A stretch of 64,000 nucleotides of DNA from Enterobacter cancerogenus. GTDB taxonomy: Bacteria > Pseudomonadota > Gammaproteobacteria > Enterobacterales > Enterobacteriaceae. Location of the stretch: assembly GCA_000773965.1 (NCBI GenBank), contig JRUP01000004.1, positions 152,437-216,436 of the forward strand, written 5' to 3'. Below are positions 29,371-40,487 of the stretch, in pieces. The position numbers and the translations under genes were made by a program. The number at the start of each line of letters is the position of its first letter. Position 1 is the stretch's first letter. The notes beneath the pieces were generated by a model, which ran no database searches, was not told where the DNA came from, and saw only the letters and a list, made by a program, of their open reading frames with translations.

Positions 29371-29592
29371 TTAGTTAACCGAGTTCATATCTTTGATTTG
29401 ATTACGGTTTATCTGCTGTTCTTTACCATCAATATCTTTGTAAGTAATCATGCCGGTATCATCATCCACTTTGGGTTTACCCTGTACCACAATGGTTTGT
29501 CCATCGGTGGTGTGCAGGACGTGATCGGATGCGCAGCCCGCCAGCAGCAGGCCAAGGCTAAAAGTACCAATTAAAAGCAGTGTCTTTTTCAT
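29371..29592 (-). CDS. YgdI/YgdR-family lipoprotein
   Basis: A 73-residue lipoprotein with the lipobox LLAGC at residues 16-20 and the small beta-barrel (DUF903) seen in E. coli YgdI and YgdR (HTTDGQTIVVQGKPKVDDD, GMITYKDIDGKEQQINR). It is exported to the envelope, and its function is unknown. AAGGAGG precedes the ATG. It appears monocistronic. Confidence 0.85.
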   Translation of the reverse strand: MKKTLLLIGTFSLGLLLAGCASDHVLHTTDGQTIVVQGKPKVDDDTGMITYKDIDGKEQQINRNQIKDMNSVN

Positions 29593-29767
29593 CTCATCCT
29601 CCTTTTGGATTCACTGTCAGGTTTAGCACAGCGCGCAATAATGTGAACCAGGAGAAAGATTAATCTGTGCAGAACAATCGCTGCGCATCAGCCGATATCG
29701 ACTGAGCAGCAGCTATATTGCATGGATTTCCATCGCAAACGGATGGGGAAGGAATGACCGAAAGGGA

Positions 29768-29947
29768 TTACTCTGCTGCAACCTGTGCGGCGACTAACAT
29801 TAACGCCAGACCCGCATCTTCCGGATCGAAGCCTTGCATCACTTCTTGTATGGCCGCTACACAGTTCATTACCTGCTTTTTTTTGTCGGCTTCTAATTTA
29901 TCAATCGCGTGCTGAAGAATCATTAAACTGGCTTCTTCTTCTTTCAT
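29768..29947 (-). CDS. Hypothetical protein, 59 aa
   Basis: A small, mostly alpha-helical cytoplasmic protein starting MKEEEASLMILQHAID and ending ALMLVAAQVAAE. I do not recognise it. The ATG at 29947 has AAGGG seven bases upstream, so I prefer it to an in-frame codon 24 residues earlier, whose added sequence (RYSCQRCASGKQ) looks non-coding. It is flanked by non-coding sequence on both sides. Confidence 0.55.
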   Translation of the reverse strand: MKEEEASLMILQHAIDKLEADKKKQVMNCVAAIQEVMQGFDPEDAGLALMLVAAQVAAE

Positions 29948-30149
29948 AGATTTGCCCTTGTTTTGCTTACCTGATGCGCAACGCTGGCAAGAATAACGTT
30001 TATCTGCTACCAAAGTCACCCCTTTACATTCTTACCGCTTAACGATTAAGCAAATGACAAATGGGAAGCGGTGCCAGACCTGCTATGATCAGCATATCAG
30101 TGGGCATTGACGGGCCACTGCAAACAAGGAATCGAACCAGGACAGGATC

Positions 30150-30479
30150 ATGTTGCGAATCACGGTAGTACTCACCCTTTTATTATTGGCTGGTTGCAGC
30201 TCCACGCCCAAAGGTGTCGACTGCCCGGGCGAAGTCGCGACCATTTATGGACAATCAATGGGGCAGACGCAGGCACGCATTTTCGATTTGGTGAATGCCT
30301 TTACGGTCACGCGTGATGGCGTGGCGGTGAAAAGTGGCACATTGCACTCCAGCGATCGTTTCCAATATGTCCCTTCTGCTGTGACGCCTGAGGGCTTCAC
30401 CGCTCAGCGGCTGTCAGATAAGCAATTCCGTCTGATCAACCCTTATCAGAACACCATGATTACCTGGACGTGCCCTTAA
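30150..30479 (+). CDS. Hypothetical lipoprotein, 109 aa
   Basis: A predicted lipoprotein with lipobox LLAGC at residues 12-16 and a beta-rich mature part (FTVTRDGVAVKSGTLHSSD, TITW-like end MITWTCP). It has two cysteines after the lipid Cys (GVDCPGEV and TCP). I do not recognise the family. AGGA lies about seven bases before the ATG. The next gene starts 60 bases downstream on the same strand. Confidence 0.65.
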   Translation: MLRITVVLTLLLLAGCSSTPKGVDCPGEVATIYGQSMGQTQARIFDLVNAFTVTRDGVAVKSGTLHSSDRFQYVPSAVTPEGFTAQRLSDKQFRLINPYQNTMITWTCP

Positions 30480-30539
30480 ACGTGCTTAGCCGGGAAAGAT
30501 GGTTTATTGTCAGGCTTCCTCACGCTGCGGACCTGTACT

Positions 30540-31091
30540 ATGGAAAAGAGTCTGGACAATAACGGCTACATCGATTTCCCCTTCCCCGCTTCCACCAATG
30601 CGGATGGTTCGGTGAATCCTTGTGGATTTGACCTCACGCTGGAGACCGATCGCATCGACGAAATCTCAGCGGGTAAACATTCCGAAAATTTACGGCGTTT
30701 ACTGGAAGAGGTGAATTTGCAGGAGGGGGTATTTATGACCTTAGCCTGTGACTGGCAGCAGCGTGATGACGGCGTGTGCGGATTTATCGATGTGGCATTA
30801 CGCCCGGCGCTATCGAGTGGCAGCAGTGAGGAGACGCAAAGCTTGGATCAGGCATTTGAACTCTATCTGAGCCGACAAGAGAAACAGCACAACATGCAGA
30901 GCGGCACCCTGGTCAATTATGCCCGCGCCGTGCTGGATTGGGGCTGGTCACCTTTGCATCAGCGTCATATGCGCTATGAGAAAGTCACCATTCGCTATTA
31001 TTGTCAGCAAGCCGACGATGCCGAGTGGTGTTTCGATCATCTACGCCATTTTTTAGTGACCTGGTATCCGGCTTATCGCGGAAATCCCTAA
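30540..31091 (+). CDS. Hypothetical cytoplasmic protein, 183 aa
   Basis: I do not recognise this protein. It begins MEKSLDNNGYIDFPFPAST and has an even mix of acidic and aromatic residues, with WGWSPLHQRHMRYEKV and RHFLVTWYPAYRG near the end. There is no signal peptide. The start is uncertain: the ATG at 30540 lacks a clear binding site and a TTG at 30507 is an alternative. The frame stays open for its full length with normal codon use, so it is probably a real gene. Confidence 0.55.
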   Translation: MEKSLDNNGYIDFPFPASTNADGSVNPCGFDLTLETDRIDEISAGKHSENLRRLLEEVNLQEGVFMTLACDWQQRDDGVCGFIDVALRPALSSGSSEETQSLDQAFELYLSRQEKQHNMQSGTLVNYARAVLDWGWSPLHQRHMRYEKVTIRYYCQQADDAEWCFDHLRHFLVTWYPAYRGNP

Positions 31092-31116
31092 GGGCGTCTC
31101 GTGACACCCTTAGGGA

Positions 31117-31323
31117 TTAGGGTTTGACCAGACGAATCGCATGCTCCAGCATCCGCTGTTCGTCGCGTTCATCATGCGCGCGATGGTGGCGGGTTCGCTG
31201 CAATAAATCGGTGATTTCAGCGCGTTTGGTTTCGTGGCCACATTCGGATAGGACAATCACCGCGTCGCCAATGACCCGACACACTTCATCGTAATCGTCT
31301 TCACTTAATACATCACGTTTCAT
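31117..31323 (-). CDS. Small hypothetical protein, 68 aa (possibly DUF2767)
   Basis: A small cytoplasmic protein starting MKRDVLSEDDYDEVCRVIGD and containing DAVIVLSECGHETKRAEI and LLQRTRHH. The pattern recalls small enterobacterial DUF2767 proteins, but from memory only. AGGAGGAG directly before the ATG at 31323 gives a firm start and argues against a 12-codon extension. The function is unknown. Confidence 0.6.
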   Translation of the reverse strand: MKRDVLSEDDYDEVCRVIGDAVIVLSECGHETKRAEITDLLQRTRHHRAHDERDEQRMLEHAIRLVKP

Positions 31324-31506
31324 CTCTCCTCCTGGTGTGACACGGCCTGATTTCCGCAAATCAAAAGGCCTGCTACTTCGTTTAAGCCTGGACAGAGTTC
31401 AACAATCCTGCAAACCACTGTTACAACCTCGTTGGCCTGCGGGTTGCTGGTCTGAAAATCTGTGACTACGCTGAATCGTAATATTCACAACCAGCAGGGA
31501 GTCATC

Positions 31507-31755
31507 ATGACTGATAAAGCGGAAGCAAAATTGAATGAAGCAGCGGGCGCAGTTGAAGAAAAAATCGGGGAATGGACCGGCTCTCGCAAACATCAGGCTA
31601 AAGGTGCCGCGCGTCGTTATCCCGCGCAAGCCAGTTATGCTGTGCAGGATGCAGCAGATTGCGTGGTCAAATCGGTACGTGATAATCCGGCAACTGGCCT
31701 GGCGGTAGCGGCCAGCATCGGCATTATTGTCGGTTTCCTGCTGGGCAGGAAATAA
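31507..31755 (+). CDS. CsbD-like / ElaB-YqjD-like membrane-anchored stress protein
   Basis: An 82-residue protein that seems to join two stress-protein themes. The first 35 residues are CsbD-like (EAAGAVEEKIGEWTGSRKHQ). The last 35 resemble the ElaB/YqjD/DUF883 tail, with VRDNPATGLAVAASIGIIVG as a single C-terminal membrane helix ending LLGRK. ElaB/YqjD proteins are tail-anchored and ribosome-associated in stationary phase; whether that applies here is unknown. The ATG at 31507 follows GGGAGTCATC. Confidence 0.7.
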   Translation: MTDKAEAKLNEAAGAVEEKIGEWTGSRKHQAKGAARRYPAQASYAVQDAADCVVKSVRDNPATGLAVAASIGIIVGFLLGRK

Positions 31756-31787
31756 GCGGCGCTGGGGGGCCTTCATGGCCCCAACGC

Positions 31788-31985
31788 TTATTGATGATGA
31801 CCGACCTCATCCAACCTTTCCTGAATATGTTCATCCGGCGTCTCTGCCACATCAGCCGTGCTGTTATTCACATCCAGATGACGCCCCTGGTGCACAGTGA
31901 TACTCACTGGCACGTCAGGTAATTGCGCACAGCTGCCAAATGACACCAGTAAAAAGAACCACGCGGCTAATGACGTCTTTGCCAT
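31788..31985 (-). CDS. Small secreted protein, 65 aa, unknown
   Basis: A short exported protein. An N-terminal signal (MAKTSLAAWFFLLVSFGSC) is followed by about 45 hydrophilic residues ending DERLDEVGHHQ-like (ERLDEVGHHQ). The Cys after SFGS could be a poor lipobox, or the signal may be cleaved by the ordinary peptidase after SCAQ. I do not recognise it. The ATG has GGAAG upstream. Confidence 0.5.
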   Translation of the reverse strand: MAKTSLAAWFFLLVSFGSCAQLPDVPVSITVHQGRHLDVNNSTADVAETPDEHIQERLDEVGHHQ

Positions 31986-32085
31986 CTTCACTTCCACCCA
32001 CACTGTTTTGAGTCGGGCCAGATTGCCTGACAGAGTGCAAATTAGCGTCAGTGCTGCGCAAAGCTGTGTGGGAAGATGTGAGCAA

Positions 32086-32283
32086 TCAGGCTTGCGAACG
32101 GCGTGCTTTGAAGCGCGCCACCATGGTCATCAATGCCTGATAAATCAATCCAGCGTACAAGCTTTTCACCACCACCATACTGATGGCCTCACCCTGCGCC
32201 TGCCACGAAGTGAACCACATGAAAATGCCCCACAGCAGCGAAAACAGCAACCAGCCCTTAACGAATTTGATGACACCTTGCAT
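32086..32283 (-). CDS. Small inner-membrane protein, 65 aa, unknown
   Basis: Two hydrophobic segments (WLLFSLLWGIFMWFTSW and ISMVVVKSLYAGLIYQALM) with a basic tail ending FKARRSQA. It is probably a two-helix inner-membrane protein. The ATG at 32283 has GGAGGTGGT immediately upstream, which rejects an 18-codon N-terminal extension. I do not recognise the family. Confidence 0.6.
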   Translation of the reverse strand: MQGVIKFVKGWLLFSLLWGIFMWFTSWQAQGEAISMVVVKSLYAGLIYQALMTMVARFKARRSQA

Positions 32284-32483
32284 ACCACCTCCAGAATCTG
32301 AAGCGCAGAACATAGCGGGTTTTGCCGGAAAAGGCACGACGAGGGGTTCATGGATGCTATCTGTTTCAAAGTTTTGCGAAATGTATTGTCAGGCGCGAAC
32401 CGCCGTTAAGAAATTGCGCACTTGTCGCATACAGTATGATCACAGTTTGTGATTGAATCCCCGCCATCGTTGTCAGGCATGTT

Positions 32484-33746
32484 GTGAATATGAATTATTT
32501 AAGCGATATCCAGAAATTTATTGAGAGTAACACCCTGCTATCCACCACTTTTAGCTTGCTGCTGCTGGTGATTGCGGGGATGGTGACGCATCTGATCTGC
32601 AAATTCTTTGTGGTGAAGGTGGTGCGCAAGGTCTTCTTCAGCACACACAAAAAACAGGTTCCACTTGATAAAGATGTGCGGCTATCTGAAAAGCTCTCAA
32701 ACTTTATTCCGGTGATCACGGTCTATTACCTGCTGCAGTTTATGCCAGATCTGCCCGAGCATCTGCTGATTGCTATTAAGACTATTTGCGGCATTTTGTT
32801 CTTTGTTTATCTGTCGCTGTTCTTCACAGAAGTGCTGGAGATTGTTAACAACTCCTACTCCCGCAAATCAAAGCGTAAGAATCACTCGATCAAGGGCTAT
32901 ATTCAGGTCGGCAAAATCCTGGTGCACATTATTTCGGCGATCATGATTCTGGCCATTATGTCGAATAAATCTCCAGTGATTATTATCTCGAGTTTGGGTG
33001 CGGTTGCTGCGGTATTGATGTTGGTGTTCCAGCACACCTTAATGTCGCTGGTGGCGAATATTCAGGTGTCATCCAACGATGTGCTGCAACTTGGTGACTG
33101 GATTGAGATGCCGGATAAAGGTATTAGCGGCGAAGTGATTGATATTGCACTGCACACCATTACGCTGCGTAACTGGGATAACACTTTGTCACGCATCCCG
33201 ACGAAAAACTTCCTCACCGAAACCTACACCAACTGGCAGGCGATGTTCTCCTCCGGCGCGCGCCGTATTATGCGTAGCTTCCACCTCGACCAAATGTCGA
33301 TTCGCTTTCTCGATCACGAACTCATTCAGCAGATGAGCCAGATTCGCGGTGTTAACGAACAGCTTTCATCGTTAATGGATGGACGAGACAGCAATGCCGT
33401 GGGTGACCGCTGGTTTGCCGAAAATGGCATGACTAACTTGACGGTGTTCCGCAAATATCTCACCGCGTGGCTGTCGCAGCGCGATGATATTAAGCAGGAT
33501 ATGTATATCGTGGTGCGCACCATGAAGCCCTCGCCGGAAGGCTTGCCGGTAGAAGTCTATTGCTTCACCTCGTCGATATTTTGGGTGGAGTATGAGAATT
33601 CGCAATCAGCGATCTTTGAATATATCTATGCGATTGTCGGCCAGTTTGGCCTGCGCATGTATCAGCATCCGGGCGGCAATGATTTCTGGCGCTTGTCGCA
33701 GCAGCATGCGTCATCCGCCAAATCCGTTGAACAGCAGGCCGATTAA
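32484..33746 (+). CDS. Mechanosensitive channel, YbdG (MscM) type
   Basis: A 420-residue MscS-superfamily channel that releases solutes when membrane tension rises. Five or so hydrophobic segments fill the first 190 residues. The pore-lining helix and the MscS beta-domain follow (SLGAVAAVLMLVFQHTLM, then ANIQVSSNDVLQLGDWIEM and ITLRNWDNTLSRIPTKNFL). The YbdG subgroup insert and C-terminal domain are present (FRKYLTAWLSQRDDIKQDM). The start is GTG at 32484, six bases after CAGG, or ATG at 32490. The usual length in E. coli YbdG is about 415. Confidence 0.88.
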   Translation: MNMNYLSDIQKFIESNTLLSTTFSLLLLVIAGMVTHLICKFFVVKVVRKVFFSTHKKQVPLDKDVRLSEKLSNFIPVITVYYLLQFMPDLPEHLLIAIKTICGILFFVYLSLFFTEVLEIVNNSYSRKSKRKNHSIKGYIQVGKILVHIISAIMILAIMSNKSPVIIISSLGAVAAVLMLVFQHTLMSLVANIQVSSNDVLQLGDWIEMPDKGISGEVIDIALHTITLRNWDNTLSRIPTKNFLTETYTNWQAMFSSGARRIMRSFHLDQMSIRFLDHELIQQMSQIRGVNEQLSSLMDGRDSNAVGDRWFAENGMTNLTVFRKYLTAWLSQRDDIKQDMYIVVRTMKPSPEGLPVEVYCFTSSIFWVEYENSQSAIFEYIYAIVGQFGLRMYQHPGGNDFWRLSQQHASSAKSVEQQAD

Positions 33747-33756
33747 CTTAGCACAT

Positions 33757-33783
33757 AAAAAAACGGGAGCCATGGGCTCCCGT
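33757..33783. terminator. Terminator between ybdG-like gene and icd
   Basis: ACGGGAGCC (33763-33771) pairs with GGCTCCCGT (33775-33783) with an ATG loop. On the minus strand a run of seven T follows, so it terminates icd well. On the plus strand the T-run is weak. Confidence 0.85.
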
Positions 33784-33805
33784 CTCAATTTCTGGCAGGC
33801 AGAAA

Positions 33806-35056
33806 TTACATGTTCGCGATGATCGCGTCACCAAACTCTGAACATTTCAGCAGTTTAGCGCCATCCATCAGACGCTCGAAGTCATAGGTCACGGTCTTAG
33901 CAGCGATTGCGCCTTCCATGCCTTTAACAATCAGGTCTGCAGCTTCGAACCACTCCATATGACGCAGCATCATTTCTGCGGACAGGATAACGGAACCTGG
34001 GTTCACTTTATCCTGACCCGCATACTTAGGTGCAGTACCGTGGGTTGCTTCGAACAGTGCGCACTCGTCACCGATGTTCGCGCCAGGTGCGATACCGATA
34101 CCACCAACCTGTGCCGCCAGGGCATCAGAGATGTAGTCACCGTTCAGGTTCATACAGGCGATAACGTCGTATTCTGCTGGACGCAACAGGATCTGCTGCA
34201 GGAAGGCGTCAGCGATCACGTCTTTAACGATGATTTCTTTGCCAGTGTTTGGATTCTTGAACTTCATCCATGGACCGCCATCGATCAGCTCGCCGCCGAA
34301 CTCTTCTTTCACCAACTGGTAGCCCCAGTCTTTGAATGAGCCTTCGGTGAACTTCATGATGTTGCCTTTGTGAACCAGGGTCAGAGAATCACGATCGTTG
34401 GTGATGGTGTACTCAACCGCTGCGCGTACCAGACGCTTGGTGCCCGCTTCAGAGCACGGCTTCACGCCGATACCACACTGCTCAGGGAAGCGAATTTTCT
34501 TCACGCCCATTTCTTCGCGCAGGAACTTGATCACTTTGTCCGCTTCTGGCGTGCCCGCTTTCCACTCGATACCCGCATAGATATCTTCTGAGTTCTCACG
34601 GAAGATCACCATGTCGGTATCTTCTGGGCGTTTAACCGGGCTTGGAGTGCCGGTGTAGTAGCGAACCGGACGCAGACACACGTACAGATCCAGCTCCTGA
34701 CGCAGCGCCACGTTCAGAGAACGAATACCGCCGCCAACTGGCGTAGTCAGTGGGCCTTTGATGGCAACGCGGTACTCTTTGATTAAATCGAGGGTTTCTT
34801 GCGGCAGCCAGACGTCCTGGCCGTAAAGTTCTACTGATTTCTCACCAGTATAAATTTCCATCCAGGAAATTTTGCGCTCGCCGTTGTAGGCTTTCTTCAC
34901 AGCGGCATCAACCACTTTCAGCATAACAGGGGAAACATCAACGCCGATGCCATCACCTTCGATGTAAGGAATGACTGGGTTATTCGGAACAGTGAGTTTG
35001 CCCTGAACCAGGGTGATTTTTTGACCTTCCGCCGGAACAACTACTTTGCTTTCCAT
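33806..35056 (-). CDS. icd: Isocitrate dehydrogenase [NADP+]
   Basis: The citric-acid-cycle enzyme converting isocitrate to 2-oxoglutarate with NADP, 416 residues as in E. coli. The phosphorylation loop [16 protein letters not shown] contains the regulatory serine, and the substrate and metal site segments [18 protein letters not shown] and [16 protein letters not shown] are intact. The start is the ATG at 35056 directly after TTG. The 3' end, a common prophage integration site, is uninterrupted. It is divergent from rluE with about 100 bases between. Confidence 0.97.
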   Translation of the reverse strand: MESKVVVPAEGQKITLVQGKLTVPNNPVIPYIEGDGIGVDVSPVMLKVVDAAVKKAYNGERKISWMEIYTGEKSVELYGQDVWLPQETLDLIKEYRVAIKGPLTTPVGGGIRSLNVALRQELDLYVCLRPVRYYTGTPSPVKRPEDTDMVIFRENSEDIYAGIEWKAGTPEADKVIKFLREEMGVKKIRFPEQCGIGVKPCSEAGTKRLVRAAVEYTITNDRDSLTLVHKGNIMKFTEGSFKDWGYQLVKEEFGGELIDGGPWMKFKNPNTGKEIIVKDVIADAFLQQILLRPAEYDVIACMNLNGDYISDALAAQVGGIGIAPGANIGDECALFEATHGTAPKYAGQDKVNPGSVILSAEMMLRHMEWFEAADLIVKGMEGAIAAKTVTYDFERLMDGAKLLKCSEFGDAIIANM

Positions 35057-35157
35057 CAACCTCTCCTTCGAGCGATTTTTTGTTAATGATTTGTAAGATG
35101 CGGGTCAATACTACTTGAATATTTCCGCTACGCCAATCACCGCAGTTTCGCGTTATA

Positions 35158-35826
35158 ATGCGCCGATTGTTTCTTACTGCAAAGCCCATGCGAAAAACTT
35201 CTCAACGAATTCACCAGGATAAACGTCCAAACACCGCAGCACGCCAGCCCGTGCGCCGTGGCACACGTCCAAAAGGACCGCGACGCGTCATACTCTTTAA
35301 CAAACCTTTCGATGTTTTACCGCAGTTCAGTGATGAAGCGGGACGCCGCACGCTCAAGGATTTCGTGCCGGTTAGCGACGTTTATGCCGCCGGCCGCCTC
35401 GATCGCGACAGCGAAGGTTTGATGATTCTGACCAACGATGGTGCGCTACAGGCGCAACTGACTCAGCCCGGAAAGCGCACCGGAAAAATCTATTATGTGC
35501 AGATTGAAGGTGCACCACAGGAATCAGATTTATCCCTGTTACGCAACGGCGTCACCCTCAATGATGGACCCACGCTGCCTGCTGGCGTGGAATTAGTCAC
35601 TGAACCAGAGTGGCTCTGGCCGCGCCAGCCGCCGATTCGCGAGCGTAAAGCGATCCCGACCAGTTGGTTGAAAATCACCCTGTACGAAGGACGTAACCGT
35701 CAGGTGCGGCGCATGACGGCGCATATTGGTTTTCCCACCTTGCGCCTGATTCGCTTTGCCATGGGCCATTATCAGCTCGACGATTTAGCCCTGGGTGAGT
35801 GGCGCGAAGTGAATGCAGAAGCTTAA
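35158..35826 (+). CDS. rluE: 23S rRNA pseudouridine(2457) synthase
   Basis: A pseudouridine synthase of the RsuA family, 222 residues, modifying U2457 of 23S rRNA. The catalytic Asp lies in [11 protein letters not shown], with [13 protein letters not shown] before it and [19 protein letters not shown] after. The basic N-terminal extension ([20 protein letters not shown]) matches the E. coli protein. A second Met at codon 11 is an alternative start. It begins the rluE-nudJ-mnmA-hflD-purB series. Confidence 0.93.
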   Translation: MRRLFLTAKPMRKTSQRIHQDKRPNTAARQPVRRGTRPKGPRRVILFNKPFDVLPQFSDEAGRRTLKDFVPVSDVYAAGRLDRDSEGLMILTNDGALQAQLTQPGKRTGKIYYVQIEGAPQESDLSLLRNGVTLNDGPTLPAGVELVTEPEWLWPRQPPIRERKAIPTSWLKITLYEGRNRQVRRMTAHIGFPTLRLIRFAMGHYQLDDLALGEWREVNAEA

Positions 35827-35871
35827 AACAGGTTTTTTCAATAACTTTTAGTTAACAATTTCGGAGGAAGG

Positions 35872-36345
35872 ATGTTTAAACCTCATGTAACCGTAGCCTG
35901 TATTGTGCAGGCACAAGGCGAATTGCTGGTGGTTGAAGAGCGTGTTCACGGCCGCATTACCTGGAATCAGCCAGCGGGTCATCTCGAAGCCAATGAAACG
36001 ATCGTCGAAGCGGCGCAGCGTGAGTTGTTTGAAGAGACCGGCATTGACGCTCAACCTGAATATTTCCTCGGTGTGCAGCAGTGGATCGCGCCTGACGATA
36101 CACCTTTTGTGCGTTTCCTGTTTGGCCTCGATCTACCGGAAAAATGCGAGACCTCGCCACACGATCGTGACATCGATTGCTGCTGGTGGCTGCCGCCAGA
36201 GCAGATTCTGACAGCGAATCGCCTGCGTTCACCGCTGGTCGCCGAGAGTGTTCGATTGTGGCAACAAGGCGCGCGTTATCCGCTGCAACTGGTGGCGCCG
36301 TTCCAATGGCCGTTTCACGAAGGTGCGCGCCCGGCTTCGGCATGA
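35872..36345 (+). CDS. nudJ: Nudix phosphatase NudJ
   Basis: A Nudix hydrolase of 157 residues that removes phosphate from hydroxymethylpyrimidine diphosphate and nucleoside tri- and diphosphates. The Nudix box is complete, GHLEANE then REQ-type helix read as [19 protein letters not shown] precedes the ATG. The spacing and order match E. coli. Confidence 0.93.
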   Translation: MFKPHVTVACIVQAQGELLVVEERVHGRITWNQPAGHLEANETIVEAAQRELFEETGIDAQPEYFLGVQQWIAPDDTPFVRFLFGLDLPEKCETSPHDRDIDCCWWLPPEQILTANRLRSPLVAESVRLWQQGARYPLQLVAPFQWPFHEGARPASA

Positions 36346-36386
36346 TAGAATGCGCCGCCTGTTTTTATCGTAATTAAGAGTGCGTC

Positions 36387-37499
36387 ATGTCTGACAACAG
36401 CCAGAAAAAAGTGATCGTCGGGATGTCCGGCGGCGTCGATTCTTCCGTATCCGCCTGGTTACTGCAACAGCAGGGCTATCAGGTTGAAGGCCTGTTCATG
36501 AAGAACTGGGAGGAAGACGACGGCGAGGAGTATTGCACCGCCGCTGATGATCTGGCTGACGCTCAAGCCGTGTGTGACAAACTCGGCATTAAACTGCACA
36601 AAATCAACTTCGCGGCTGAGTACTGGGACAACGTGTTCGAACACTTCCTGGAAGAGTACAAAGCGGGCCGCACGCCAAACCCCGATATTCTGTGCAACAA
36701 AGAGATCAAGTTTAAAGCCTTTCTTGAATTCGCAGCTGAAGATCTCGGCGCAGACTTTATTGCCACCGGTCACTATGTGCGCCGCGCCGATGTGAATGGC
36801 ACCAGCCAGTTACTGCGCGGTCTCGACGGCAATAAAGATCAGAGTTACTTCCTCTACACCCTGAGCCATGAACAGATTGCGCAAAGCCTGTTCCCGGTGG
36901 GTGAACTGGAGAAGCCTGAAGTCCGTCGCATCGCTGAAGAACTGGATTTGATCACCGCGAAGAAAAAAGACTCGACCGGTATCTGTTTTATCGGTGAGCG
37001 TAAATTCCGCGACTTCCTTGGCCGTTACTTACCTGCGCAGCCGGGCGAAATCGAAACCGTTGACGGTGAGATTGTCGGTGAGCATCAGGGTCTGATGTAT
37101 CACACGCTGGGCCAACGCAAAGGATTGGGTATTGGTGGTCGCAAAGAGAGCAACGACGATCCCTGGTATGTGGTCGATAAAGACGTCGCACGCAATCGCC
37201 TGGTGGTGGCTCAGGGTGCGGAACATCCACGCCTGATGTCTGTGGGCCTGATCGCTCAGCAGCTGGATTGGGTTGATCGCCAAACGATGACGACCCCGCT
37301 GCGCTGCACGGTGAAAACCCGTTATCGCCAGACCGATATTCCCTGTGAAATCATTCCGCTCGATAGCAATCGTATTGAAGTGCGTTTTGACGAGCCGGTT
37401 GCGGCCGTCACGCCTGGCCAGTCGGCCGTATTTTATCTGGGTGATGTTTGCCTCGGCGGCGGCATTATTGAACAGCGCCTGCCATTGGCAGAAGCCTGA
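36387..37499 (+). CDS. mnmA: tRNA-specific 2-thiouridylase
   Basis: The enzyme that thiolates U34 of Lys, Glu and Gln tRNAs, 370 residues. The ATP-pyrophosphatase loop is GMSGGVDSS. The catalytic cysteines are in [12 protein letters not shown] and [21 protein letters not shown] and [10 protein letters not shown] are further family motifs. It is followed 35 bases later by hflD. Confidence 0.96.
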   Translation: MSDNSQKKVIVGMSGGVDSSVSAWLLQQQGYQVEGLFMKNWEEDDGEEYCTAADDLADAQAVCDKLGIKLHKINFAAEYWDNVFEHFLEEYKAGRTPNPDILCNKEIKFKAFLEFAAEDLGADFIATGHYVRRADVNGTSQLLRGLDGNKDQSYFLYTLSHEQIAQSLFPVGELEKPEVRRIAEELDLITAKKKDSTGICFIGERKFRDFLGRYLPAQPGEIETVDGEIVGEHQGLMYHTLGQRKGLGIGGRKESNDDPWYVVDKDVARNRLVVAQGAEHPRLMSVGLIAQQLDWVDRQTMTTPLRCTVKTRYRQTDIPCEIIPLDSNRIEVRFDEPVAAVTPGQSAVFYLGDVCLGGGIIEQRLPLAEA

Positions 37500-37534
37500 G
37501 GTCGGCGCTGCCGACGCGATGACAGGAGTTAAGC

Positions 37535-38176
37535 GTGGCCAAGAACTATTATGAGATAACGCTCGCGCTGGCGGGTATTTGTCAGTCCGCGCATCTGGTG
37601 CAGCAATTAGCGCACCAGGGCAGCTGCAACAATGCCGCATTAACCGTGTCGCTGCGCAGCCTGCTGGATCTGAACCCCGGCTCGACGCTGGCGGTCTTTG
37701 GCAATGATGAAGCGAATCTGCATCTCGGCCTGGAATCGCTGATGGCGGTGTTGAACAGTGGCAGCCGCCAGGGTGCCGGGGCCGAACTGACACGTTACAC
37801 CCTGAGTATGATGGTGCTGGAGCGCAAATTGCACGGCAACAGCGCGGCGCTGAACACCCTTTCTCAGCGTATTGCGCAGCTTGATCGCCAACTCGCGCAT
37901 TACGAGCTGGAGTCAGAAACCATCACCAGTGCCATGGCGGGGATTTATGTCGATGTGATCAGCCCGCTGGGTCCGCGCATTCAGGTCACCGGTTCGCCGC
38001 AGGTATTACAGAATTCTCAGGTACAAAGCAAAGTACGCGCTACCTTGCTGGCAGGCATTCGTGCCGCTGTGTTGTGGCAGCAGGTTGGCGGTGGCCGCCT
38101 GCAGCTGATGTTCTCGCGCCAGCGTCTGCTGCGTGAAGCCAAAACCATTTTATCCCGGCTGGGCCCGGCGTATTAA
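37535..38176 (+). CDS. hflD: High-frequency lysogenization protein HflD
   Basis: A 213-residue alpha-helical membrane-associated protein. In E. coli it binds the lambda CII activator; its normal cell role is unclear. The start is a GTG six bases after AGGAG. The sequence [20 protein letters not shown] and the C-terminal [15 protein letters not shown] match the family. It sits between mnmA and purB as in E. coli. Confidence 0.93.
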   Translation: MAKNYYEITLALAGICQSAHLVQQLAHQGSCNNAALTVSLRSLLDLNPGSTLAVFGNDEANLHLGLESLMAVLNSGSRQGAGAELTRYTLSMMVLERKLHGNSAALNTLSQRIAQLDRQLAHYELESETITSAMAGIYVDVISPLGPRIQVTGSPQVLQNSQVQSKVRATLLAGIRAAVLWQQVGGGRLQLMFSRQRLLREAKTILSRLGPAY

Positions 38177-38193
38177 GCGCCGCCCTGCCCTAA

Positions 38194-39591
<1,398 letters not shown>

Positions 39592-39598
39592 TCATTAC

Positions 39599-39620
39599 GG
39601 GTGTGCCTGCGCGCACACCC
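39599..39620 (+). terminator. Possible terminator after purB
   Basis: GGGTGTGC (39599-39606) pairs with GCACACCC (39613-39620). No T-run follows, so it may only be a transcript-stabilising hairpin. Confidence 0.4.
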
Positions 39621-39742
39621 TACCCTTCCCCTCAGGCAGTCGAGCACCAGCAAATCGGCAAGTACATCAATCCTTTGTTGCCTGCGTCCGGAATGAATGC
39701 TCGCCGCTTTTTGCTGTTGTCGTTCAAACGATGACAATCAAG

Positions 39743-39777
39743 TGTTGTTCTCTTGTTTAGCTCGCTTAACATATACT
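39743..39777 (+). promoter_or_regulatory. PhoP box and -10 element of phoPQ
   Basis: A direct repeat TGTTGT-N5-TGTTTA (39743-39759) stands 12 bases before a -10 element TATACT (39772-39777). That is the architecture of PhoP-activated promoters, predicting autoregulation. Confidence 0.7.
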
Positions 39778-39815
39778 CTTGCCATCATCACTGAGTTTGA
39801 AGGTAAGGAAATTCT

Positions 39816-40484
39816 ATGCGTGTTCTGGTTGTGGAAGATAATGCACTGCTGCGTCATCACCTCGCCGTGCAGTTACGTGAAATGGGTCATCAGGTGGATG
39901 CTGCCGAAGATGCCAAAGAAGCCGACTATTTCCTGCAGGAACACATTCCCGACATTGCGCTGGTCGATTTAGGCTTGCCTGATGAAGATGGCATGTCGTT
40001 GATTCGTCGCTGGCGCGGTGATGCTGTGCGTCAACCGATTCTGGTGTTGACGGCACGTGAAGGCTGGCAGGCTAAAGTGGAAGCACTGGAAGCCGGTGCC
40101 GATGACTACGTCACCAAACCTTTCCATATCGAAGAAGTCGCTGCACGTTTGCAGGCGCTGATGCGTCGCAACAGTGGACACGCTTCGCAGATCATTGCGA
40201 TGCCGCCGTTCCAGGTTGATCTGTCACGTCGTGAAGTGACCGTCAATGATGCGCCGGTCAAACTCACCGCCTTTGAGTACACCATTGTAGAAACCTTGAT
40301 CCGCAACGCCGGAAAAGTGGTCAGCAAAGATTCGCTGATGCTGCAACTCTATCCCGATGCCGAACTGCGCGAGAGCCACACCATTGATGTTTTGATGGGT
40401 CGCCTGCGTAAAAAGATTCTTGCGCTCCATCCGACCGAAGTGATTAACACCGTGCGCGGCCAGGGCTATCGCTTTGATCTCTGA
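39816..40484 (+). CDS. phoP: Response regulator PhoP
   Basis: An OmpR-family response regulator of 222 residues controlling magnesium, acid and antimicrobial-peptide responses. The phosphorylation Asp is in [14 protein letters not shown] (about residue 51), the acidic pocket is VEDN near the N-terminus, and the conserved Lys is in VTKPFHIEE. The C-terminal winged helix includes LMGRLRKKI and [12 protein letters not shown] PhoP box lies upstream. phoQ follows after three bases. Confidence 0.97.
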   Translation: MRVLVVEDNALLRHHLAVQLREMGHQVDAAEDAKEADYFLQEHIPDIALVDLGLPDEDGMSLIRRWRGDAVRQPILVLTAREGWQAKVEALEAGADDYVTKPFHIEEVAARLQALMRRNSGHASQIIAMPPFQVDLSRREVTVNDAPVKLTAFEYTIVETLIRNAGKVVSKDSLMLQLYPDAELRESHTIDVLMGRLRKKILALHPTEVINTVRGQGYRFDL

Positions 40485-40487
40485 TTT

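Noticed and set aside
30107-30149. tRNA-like GAATCGAACCAGGACAGGAT in front of a lipoprotein gene
   Set aside because: It has the look of a T-loop on the minus strand, but no cloverleaf or acceptor stem can be drawn around it.
33806-35056. Prophage insertion at the 3' end of icd
   Set aside because: icd is a common attachment site, but the coding end, terminator and next gene are intact, with no integrase or duplicated icd end.
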